From: Bacteriovoracales bacterium
GTDB lineage: Bacteria > Bdellovibrionota > Bacteriovoracia > Bacteriovoracales > Bacteriovoracaceae
NCBI GenBank assembly: GCA_007117175.1
Contig: SKGZ01000251.1
Coordinates: 1-5,616, forward strand
Length of the DNA stretch: 5,616 nucleotides
Direction: 5' to 3'
Positions 1 through 4,442 of the stretch are shown here, piece after piece (positions within the stretch are counted from its first letter, which is position 1; each line of letters opens with the position of its first letter). A program made the position numbers and the translations under genes. The notes under the pieces are model-generated. The model was not told where the DNA came from and did no database searches. It worked only from the letters and a program-made list of their open reading frames with translations.

Positions 1-316
1 CTTTAAAGAGCCAGTGATTTTAATTGCAGGCGGTAAAGATACTGATTCGACTTATGAAAAATACGCTGAAGCAATGAAGGAGAAAGTTCGAATTATGGTT
101 TTAGTGGGAGAGTGCAAGGAAAATATGAACAGGGACTTAGGGGATCACACCCAAACCTTTTTAGTAGGTTCATTTGACGAGTCAGTTCTACTGGCATACC
201 AAAAGTCTAGAACAGGTGATGTAGTTTTACTCTGCCCTGGGGCTCCCTCAACTGATGTTTTTAGGGATTATGTGGAAAAAGGCAATTATTACAAAAAACT
301 CATTTTTCAGTTATAA
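1..316 (+). CDS. murD: MurD, UDP-N-acetylmuramoyl-L-alanine:D-glutamate ligase, C-terminal part (5' end outside window)
   Basis: MurD is the cytoplasmic ATP-dependent ligase that adds D-glutamate to UDP-MurNAc-L-alanine in peptidoglycan precursor synthesis. The window holds only the last 104 residues or so, corresponding to the C-terminal Mur-ligase domain. The reading frame is open to the left edge (first full codon at base 2) and reads FKEPVILIAGGKD, the typical start of this domain in MurD. The GTG at 14 is the Val of this motif and not a start codon. Further on are a VLVGE-type strand, a VGSFDESV segment, and GDVVLLCPGAPSTDVF followed by RDYVEKG. The last part matches the MurD family block usually written LLSPACAS-D-F-(K)NFE-RG. 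Here Cys replaces the first Ser and Tyr replaces the usual Phe, while the Ser of the substrate-binding loop (PST) is kept. The gene ends with TAA 8 bp before ftsW. The lysine-rich GGKD motif and the end block make MurD much more likely than MurC, MurE or MurF. Confidence 0.9.
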   Translation, partial: FKEPVILIAGGKDTDSTYEKYAEAMKEKVRIMVLVGECKENMNRDLGDHTQTFLVGSFDESVLLAYQKSRTGDVVLLCPGAPSTDVFRDYVEKGNYYKKLIFQL

Positions 317-317
317 T
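312..317 (+). promoter_or_regulatory. Possible -10 element (TATAAT) for ftsW, overlapping the murD stop
   Basis: A perfect TATAAT spans 312-317 across the murD stop codon. The ftsW ATG begins 7 bp after it, so the A of the ATG lies where transcription would normally start. This geometry is that of a leaderless transcript. The -35 region is weak: TTACAA at 289-294, with 17 bp spacing, matches only 3 of 6 consensus bases. In AT-rich DNA such a hexamer can arise by chance. Confidence 0.25.
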
Positions 318-324
318 ATAAACA

Positions 325-1476
325 ATGGAGCCTAATCGCCACTCGCATTATTTTTTAATAAGTCTTAGTTTGCTAGTTCTTTTTGGCCTTATTATGGTCT
401 ATTCATCTAGCTATATTTATGCCAAAGAGTACTTTGGTGGCTCATCTTTCTTTTTTTTCAAGCAACTGACTTATGTCTTAATTGGCGTGGGAATATTGTT
501 AGTTGGTTCAAGAGTTCCATTTGATTGGTTCTATCGCAATAGCTATAAAATCAATCTAGCAATTTTATTTTTAATTCTGATGACTTTTGTTGGTGCATTT
601 TCTGTTGAAGTCAAGGGTGCTTCACGTTGGATCAGCCTGATGGGCTTTAGGTTTCAACCAGGGGAGTTGTTAAAGTATTCAGTGTTACTTTGCTCTCTTC
701 ATTACTTTCAAAACTTTCACTTTTTTTCTAATAGAGAGAGGTGGATCAAATTATTCTTTTTATTTTTTCCAGTCTTACTTTTATTGTTTCAGCCTGACTT
801 TGGAATGTTTTCTCTTTGTTTGCTGAATATTGTCTTTGTCTGTTTTTTGAGTGATTTTCCCCGTCGCTATTTTTATAGTTTTGTTGCGATCTCACTTATA
901 GCAGCCGCTCTGGTGGGGGCAATGGCGCCCTATCGAGTTAAGCGCTTTATGACTTTTCTTGATCCTTGGGCTGATCCTCTTAATTCAGGGTTTCAAATTA
1001 TTCAGTCTTTCTTAGGATTTGCCAATGGCTTTATCTTTGGACAGGGTTTGGGCAATAGTAATGAGAAACTTTTCTATTTACCCGAAGCTCATAATGACTT
1101 TATCTTAAGTGTCATTGGCGAGGAACTGGGTTTTGTTGGAGTTTTCTTCACTGTGACTTTATTTTCTTTATTAGTTTATTTTGGATTCAAGATGGCCTTG
1201 ACTATTAAAAAAAACAGGCAAGAGGCACAGGTTTTTGCAGTGGCTGCAATTAGCTCTATTGGGATGCAAGCTTTTCTTAACATGGCCGTGGTGCTCGGGC
1301 TGTTGCCAACTAAAGGATTAACACTTCCATTTATTTCTTATGGAGGATCCTCTCTGTTAGCTAATTTTTTCTTAATTTCAATTTTTTTCTCTGCATGCCT
1401 TCATAGAGTAGGAGAGAGGATACTTTCTCACCCCTCAGGACCAGAAGAAGCAGTGGTTGATGAAAAGTGGGGGTGA
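325..1476 (+). CDS. ftsW: FtsW, SEDS-family septal peptidoglycan glycosyltransferase
   Basis: FtsW is the inner-membrane SEDS polymerase that links lipid II into septal glycan strands together with FtsI/PBP3. The product has 383 residues, the usual size. About ten hydrophobic segments can be picked out (roughly residues 9-29, 46-62, 73-92, 113-128, 141-157, 160-176, 182-200, 267-289, 302-326, 336-358), as expected for the family. Family motifs in order are KGASRWI (97-103), FQPGELLK (110-117), QPDFG (156-160), DPWADPLNSGFQIIQS (213-228), GLGNS (241-245), LPEAHNDFILSVIGEELG (252-269) and LPTKGLTLPFISYGGSS (327-343). Asp258 in EAHNDF is at the position of the proposed catalytic aspartate in the large extracellular loop. 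The QPGE motif has Gly where QPSE or QPAE is usual. The cluster position favours FtsW over RodA. ATG 325 is the first possible start after an in-frame TAA at 319, and the next Met lies inside the first membrane segment. There is no clear Shine-Dalgarno, so coupling to murD or a leaderless mRNA is possible. The cytoplasmic C-terminal tail is short. Confidence 0.95.
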   Translation: MEPNRHSHYFLISLSLLVLFGLIMVYSSSYIYAKEYFGGSSFFFFKQLTYVLIGVGILLVGSRVPFDWFYRNSYKINLAILFLILMTFVGAFSVEVKGASRWISLMGFRFQPGELLKYSVLLCSLHYFQNFHFFSNRERWIKLFFLFFPVLLLLFQPDFGMFSLCLLNIVFVCFLSDFPRRYFYSFVAISLIAAALVGAMAPYRVKRFMTFLDPWADPLNSGFQIIQSFLGFANGFIFGQGLGNSNEKLFYLPEAHNDFILSVIGEELGFVGVFFTVTLFSLLVYFGFKMALTIKKNRQEAQVFAVAAISSIGMQAFLNMAVVLGLLPTKGLTLPFISYGGSSLLANFFLISIFFSACLHRVGERILSHPSGPEEAVVDEKWG

Positions 1477-1477
1477 G
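1469..1477 (+). promoter_or_regulatory. Purine-rich ribosome binding site of murB, overlapping the ftsW stop
   Basis: The stretch GGGGGTGAG immediately precedes the murB ATG at 1480 and contains the ftsW TGA stop. Its G-run is 6 nt from the start codon. It supports ATG 1480 as the start and makes translational coupling with ftsW likely. Confidence 0.5.
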
Positions 1478-1479
1478 AT

Positions 1480-2385
1480 ATGAATTCCCTAGATCTATTT
1501 TTCCAAGAACTATCATTAAGAGAGGACTGCTCGTTAAAAAAAAATATTGATCTCTCTGCTATGAGCACGATGAGGCTAAGTTCTCTCGGACATATGATTG
1601 AGGTTTACTCAATTCCTTGTTTGCAGTTTGTGCTGAAAAGTTTAAAAAAATACAATCAATCTTATCAGGTGATAGGGCGAGGATCCAATCTCCTTCTGCC
1701 TTCAGAGCTTAACCACATTTTAATTCAGTTAAAATTACCCTTTGATCCTAAAATATTTGAAGAAAAAAGTGATTTCTATCACTTGCCAGCATCCATGTCT
1801 ATTTCAGTTTTAACAGCGAAGGCCATACAGCATAATATTAAGGGTTGGGAAATTCTTACAGGTATTCCCGCATCTCTAGGAGGGGCGATCTATATGAATG
1901 CTGGAACAAAATTTGGCGAGATTTCTCAGCTGATCGATTCAGTTCAGATAATGAACTCTGCAGGAGTGATCAGAGAAGAAAAAATGACTTCGAAGTCTTT
2001 TAGTTATCGCAAGAATCATTTTACCAGAGAAGGTGATATTATTCTTTCTGCTGTTTTAAGACATTTAGGTCAGGATTCATCTGTGGCCACTGTTATAAAA
2101 AACTATGCTCAATATCGAAAGCAAACACAGCCGCTAGGTAGTGCAAATTGTGGCTGTGTCTTTAAAAACATCGATAAAAATTTACCTGCTGGTAAACTTA
2201 TTGATATAATAGGTTTGAAGGGATTATCGCAAAAGGATTTGGTCGTGAGCTCACTTCATGGAAATTTTATAGAAAACAAAGGGCAAGCTTCCCAGTTAGA
2301 GGACTTTCAGCTCTTAATAGATAAAATAAAGAGGGTCAGTCTTGACTATATTGATCAACCATTAGAGCTTGAGGTTCAGCTGTGA
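1480..2385 (+). CDS. murB: MurB, UDP-N-acetylenolpyruvoylglucosamine reductase (type II-like, divergent)
   Basis: MurB is the FAD- and NADPH-dependent cytoplasmic enzyme that reduces UDP-GlcNAc-enolpyruvate to UDP-MurNAc. The 301-residue length, ending just after the final catalytic-type Glu, suits the shorter type II form. The FAD-binding part shows VIGRGSNLLLP (64-74) and GIPASLGGAIYMNAG (128-142). The C-terminal domain shows SYRKNHF (175-181), RKQTQPLG (213-220), NCGCVFKN (223-230), AGKLID (237-242), GLKG (245-248), HGNFIENKGQA (260-270) and a terminal LELEV with Glu298 at the usual active-site glutamate position. Several normally conserved spots differ: Cys226 sits where the proton-donating Ser of the GS-(V/F)F block is expected, the Pro after FKN is Ile, HANF is HGNF, and the early (T)FR-GG segment reads TMRLSSLG. 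The family assignment is still secure. The start follows the ftsW stop by 3 bp, and the stop overlaps the next gene by 4 nt. No murG or murC lies between it and ftsW. Confidence 0.92.
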   Translation: MNSLDLFFQELSLREDCSLKKNIDLSAMSTMRLSSLGHMIEVYSIPCLQFVLKSLKKYNQSYQVIGRGSNLLLPSELNHILIQLKLPFDPKIFEEKSDFYHLPASMSISVLTAKAIQHNIKGWEILTGIPASLGGAIYMNAGTKFGEISQLIDSVQIMNSAGVIREEKMTSKSFSYRKNHFTREGDIILSAVLRHLGQDSSVATVIKNYAQYRKQTQPLGSANCGCVFKNIDKNLPAGKLIDIIGLKGLSQKDLVVSSLHGNFIENKGQASQLEDFQLLIDKIKRVSLDYIDQPLELEVQL

Positions 2386-3119
2386 AGATACTGTGGGTTC
2401 TTCTTTCTTGCTCACTGCTCACTGCTCAGGCAAGCCTTTCTCCCCTGCATAAGGTGAATTACAAGACCCATTTCGGCAATTGCCCACAAAAAACAACTGC
2501 TCAGCTGACCATGGACTTAGTGCGATTATTTGAGGAAAAAGAAAGTCTTAAAAGTTTAAAAGATAAAATTGTAGAAGAAAATTTAAAGGACAAATACTTT
2601 ATTAGCCACTATCAAGTTAATTATAATCCTATCCTGAAAGATCTTTCTTTTTATTATGAATGTCCTAGGGCTTTATTAAAGGTTCAAATTTTTAAGCCAG
2701 ATGGAAATGAGCATTATAACGCTGTTTTGGTAGAGGATGGCAGGCTTTTGGATCCTATTTATGAAGTAACTCTAAGATCTGAGAATCTTATTCAACAACA
2801 ATTACCTTTTTTGGCAGTCAAAGTTGATCAGATTAACGATGACTTACAGAATAGAATTGCTGTTTTATTTAATTTATTTCCCGAATCTATTCAGGGTAAT
2901 TTAGCAGAGATAATTATTGGTGATAATGAGGAAATGACGCTGATTCTAAGTTTGCAGGATCAAACGGTCAGTGTTTTTTTAGGTGAAAATCAATGGTCGG
3001 ATAAAATTCCAAAGCTGACTCGAGTGATCAGTTATATGCTCGATCGCAATAAAGTGCCTGCAATTATTAATATGACCAACTTGAAAAAAGTTATTGTCAA
3101 GTTTTCTCGGAATTTATAG
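2382..3119 (+). CDS. ftsQ: FtsQ/DivIB-like divisome protein with N-terminal signal sequence (divergent)
   Basis: FtsQ normally links cytoplasmic and periplasmic parts of the divisome, binding FtsB/FtsL through its periplasmic domain. This 245-residue product occupies the ftsQ slot between murB and ftsA, and part of the assignment rests on that position. Sequence support is moderate. Residues 39-105 could form a POTRA-like unit, ending in a CPRALLKVQIFKP segment that resembles the FtsQ pattern P-L-(x)-V-x-V-E-x-x-P. NAVLVEDGRLLDP (113-125) resembles the FtsQ 'lvD-dG-vf' strand pair. Residues 208-241 (KIPKLTRVISYMLD...IINMTNLKKVIVKF) resemble the C-terminal FtsQ helix and strand. The N-terminus is unusual: only two residues precede a short hydrophobic run (3-15), with AQA-S at 15-18 as a possible signal peptidase site. 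The usual cytoplasmic tail and long membrane anchor are missing. Cys34 and Cys94 could pair in the periplasm. The GTG start overlaps the murB stop (GTGA), with GAGG at 2371-2374 as Shine-Dalgarno. The next Met is residue 44, which would remove the signal sequence. Confidence 0.65.
   Translation: MKILWVLLSCSLLTAQASLSPLHKVNYKTHFGNCPQKTTAQLTMDLVRLFEEKESLKSLKDKIVEENLKDKYFISHYQVNYNPILKDLSFYYECPRALLKVQIFKPDGNEHYNAVLVEDGRLLDPIYEVTLRSENLIQQQLPFLAVKVDQINDDLQNRIAVLFNLFPESIQGNLAEIIIGDNEEMTLILSLQDQTVSVFLGENQWSDKIPKLTRVISYMLDRNKVPAIINMTNLKKVIVKFSRNL
2409..2429 (+). repeat. 7-bp tandem repeat, three copies, inside the ftsQ-like signal sequence
   Basis: The unit TGCTCAC occurs at 2409-2415 and 2416-2422, and a third copy with a changed last base (TGCTCAG) at 2423-2429. 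It begins on a codon boundary and encodes residues 10-16 (CSLLTAQ) of the ftsQ-like protein. Because 7 is not a multiple of 3, gain or loss of one unit would shift the reading frame. Confidence 0.9.
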
Positions 3120-3122
3120 CAT
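3094..3122 (+). promoter_or_regulatory. Candidate sigma-70-type promoter upstream of ftsA
   Basis: TTGTCA at 3094-3099 (5 of 6 consensus bases) is followed after 17 bp by TAGCAT at 3117-3122 (4 of 6), which overlaps the stop of the ftsQ-like gene. A second AT-rich hexamer, TAAAAT at 3127-3132, matches a -10 box better but has no good -35 at the right distance. A promoter here would give ftsA and ftsZ extra transcription independent of the upstream cluster, as is common in dcw clusters. This rests on consensus matching by eye only. Confidence 0.3.
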
Positions 3123-3149
3123 TAAATAAAATGGAGTTGAATTAATCAC

Positions 3150-3163
3150 TTCAATGAATTGAA
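3150..3163. repeat. 14-bp inverted repeat (TTCAAT-ga-ATTGAA) upstream of ftsA
   Basis: Two perfect 6-bp arms are separated by 2 bp and lie 15 bp before the ftsA start. The 2-nt loop is too small for an RNA hairpin with full-length arms, so if functional it would more likely be a binding site for a dimeric DNA-binding protein. In AT-rich DNA a chance origin cannot be excluded. Confidence 0.35.
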
Positions 3164-3164
3164 T

Positions 3165-3173
3165 GAGAAAGGA
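3165..3173 (+). promoter_or_regulatory. Ribosome binding site of ftsA
   Basis: GAGAAAGGA contains a good AAAGGA core, 5 nt before the ATG at 3179, and supports that start. This start also lets the protein begin [16 protein letters not shown], the normal FtsA N-terminus. Confidence 0.75.
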
Positions 3174-3178
3174 ATCTC

Positions 3179-4429
3179 ATGAATGAAAAAAACACAATTG
3201 TTGCTCTGGATGTTGGAACAACTAAAGTTTGCACAATTATCGGAGTCAAATATCCAGAAGGGGTTGAGATTATCGGCGTTGGCTCTCATCCAAGTTATGG
3301 CCTAAAAAAAGGCTCTGTTGTTAACATTGATAAGACGGTTAAATCGATCAGACAGTCATTAGAAGAAGCTAAGTTAATGGCAGGTCTTCCCACCTTGGAA
3401 AGTGCCACTATTGGCATTGCTGGCTCACATATCTATAGCTTTAATAGCGTAGGAGTAGTGAGTATTAAAGGTAATGAAGTTAGCAGTGCCGATGTTGAAA
3501 GAGTCATTGATGCTGCCAAAGCAATTGTCATACCATCAGATCGTGAGATCCTGCACGTGTTACCCCAAGAGTTTAAAGTTGATAATACTCGAGGAATTAA
3601 AGATCCAGTAGGGATGTGTGGAGTCAGGCTAGAAGTGCACGTGCACATTGTGACAGCACAAACATCCTTAATGCAGAATATGATTCGTTGTGTAGAGCAG
3701 GCTGGTGTTAGGCCAAAAGATATTATTTTACAGCCGATAGCATCTTCCAGAGCAGCATTGAGTAGCGAAGAAAAGGATTTAGGTGTCGCTCTTATCGATA
3801 TTGGTGGGGGAACTACTGATATTGCCATTTGGAAAGAAGGCTCATTGATTCACTCGCAGATTATTCCTGTGGGTGGGAATCATTTCACCAACGATTTGGC
3901 GGTAGCATTAAAAATACCTCACAATGAAGCAGAGAGAATTAAGATTAATCATGGGTCTGTTTTACCTGGTAAAATTGCAAATTCATCTCATATTACGGTT
4001 CAAGGATTAGCAGGAATGAAGCCAAGAGAAGTTGCTGTTAATCATATTGCTGAGATTTTGAGTTCACGGGCAGAGGAGTTATTTGATCTAGTAAGAGATG
4101 AGCTTAATGATAAAGGTCTCAATGATGAAATTAACGGTGGTTATGTTCTCACCGGCGGCGGCGCGCTCATCGAGGGGCTAGTAGAGTTTGGAGAATTCCT
4201 ACTAGAAAGACCTGTCAAAATTGGCTATCCCGTGCCATTTGGAGGGATGACCACAGTCATGCAAAATCCAAAGTTTTCTACAGTTCTAGGTTTAGTGTTA
4301 GAAGATCAAGCACGAAATCCAGATTTTGTTGAAGAAAAAAACTTTAAAGATAATAAGAAAGTGAAAGAGGGAGATTTAATTGCAAGATTTGCGCGATCCC
4401 TTAAAAGTGTTTTAAAAGAAATTTTTTAG
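3179..4429 (+). CDS. ftsA: FtsA, actin-like membrane tether of the Z-ring
   Basis: FtsA is an actin-fold ATPase that binds the FtsZ C-terminal peptide, anchors FtsZ polymers to the inner membrane and helps recruit later divisome proteins. The 416-residue length is typical. The phosphate-1 motif is LDVGTTKVC (10-18), phosphate-2 is [13 protein letters not shown] (205-217), and the adenosine motif is [11 protein letters not shown] (323-333). The 1C (SHS2) domain lies around residues 84-163 and includes the family block [28 protein letters not shown] sequence at 130-153, with Cys147 where Ser is usual. A variable charged linker (about 376-398) leads to the C-terminal amphipathic helix [17 protein letters not shown] (400-416), the membrane-targeting sequence. 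All parts expected of a working FtsA are present. ftsZ starts 13 bp after the stop, so the pair is very likely co-transcribed. A 30-bp stretch over the adenosine motif is GC-rich compared with the rest of the gene. Confidence 0.97.
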   Translation: MNEKNTIVALDVGTTKVCTIIGVKYPEGVEIIGVGSHPSYGLKKGSVVNIDKTVKSIRQSLEEAKLMAGLPTLESATIGIAGSHIYSFNSVGVVSIKGNEVSSADVERVIDAAKAIVIPSDREILHVLPQEFKVDNTRGIKDPVGMCGVRLEVHVHIVTAQTSLMQNMIRCVEQAGVRPKDIILQPIASSRAALSSEEKDLGVALIDIGGGTTDIAIWKEGSLIHSQIIPVGGNHFTNDLAVALKIPHNEAERIKINHGSVLPGKIANSSHITVQGLAGMKPREVAVNHIAEILSSRAEELFDLVRDELNDKGLNDEINGGYVLTGGGALIEGLVEFGEFLLERPVKIGYPVPFGGMTTVMQNPKFSTVLGLVLEDQARNPDFVEEKNFKDNKKVKEGDLIARFARSLKSVLKEIF

Positions 4430-4432
4430 TCT

Positions 4433-4437
4433 GGAGG
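4433..4437 (+). promoter_or_regulatory. Strong Shine-Dalgarno (GGAGG) of ftsZ
   Basis: GGAGG lies 5 nt before the ATG at 4443, between the ftsA stop and ftsZ. It is the best Shine-Dalgarno match of any gene in the window, which fits the high expression FtsZ needs relative to FtsA, and it fixes the ftsZ start. Confidence 0.85.
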
Positions 4438-4442
4438 ACAAT

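Larger units (their letters stand above)
3120..3178 (+). other. Intergenic spacer between the ftsQ-like gene and ftsA
   Basis: These 59 bp are the longest gap between genes in the window. They contain an AT-rich first third, the inverted repeat at 3150-3163, and the ftsA ribosome binding site. No stem followed by a T-run is present, so there is no sign of a rho-independent terminator. Confidence 0.7.

Noticed and set aside
14..316. A complete 100-residue gene starting at GTG 14
   Set aside because: The frame is open to the left edge and the residues before the GTG (FKEP) continue the MurD motif, so the GTG is an internal Val and the gene is the truncated end of murD.
2382..2415. Lipoprotein signal (lipobox ending at Cys10, LLSC) in the ftsQ-like protein
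   Set aside because: The position two before the Cys is Leu, which is not usual for a lipobox, and only nine residues precede the Cys, which is short. The AQA-S site downstream is more convincing.
3120..3178. Rho-independent terminator between the ftsQ-like gene and ftsA
   Set aside because: There is no GC-rich stem and no T-run after the inverted repeat; the only repeat has a 2-nt loop.
3635..3646. Perfect 12-bp palindrome GTGCACGTGCAC inside ftsA
   Set aside because: It codes for the VHVH part of a conserved alternating strand in the 1C domain, so the pattern is explained by codons for V and H; nothing around it suggests a binding site.
3433..3828. 131-codon open frame on the - strand
   Set aside because: It lies wholly inside ftsA, whose protein motifs are unambiguous; the predicted product is low-complexity and matches nothing I recognise.
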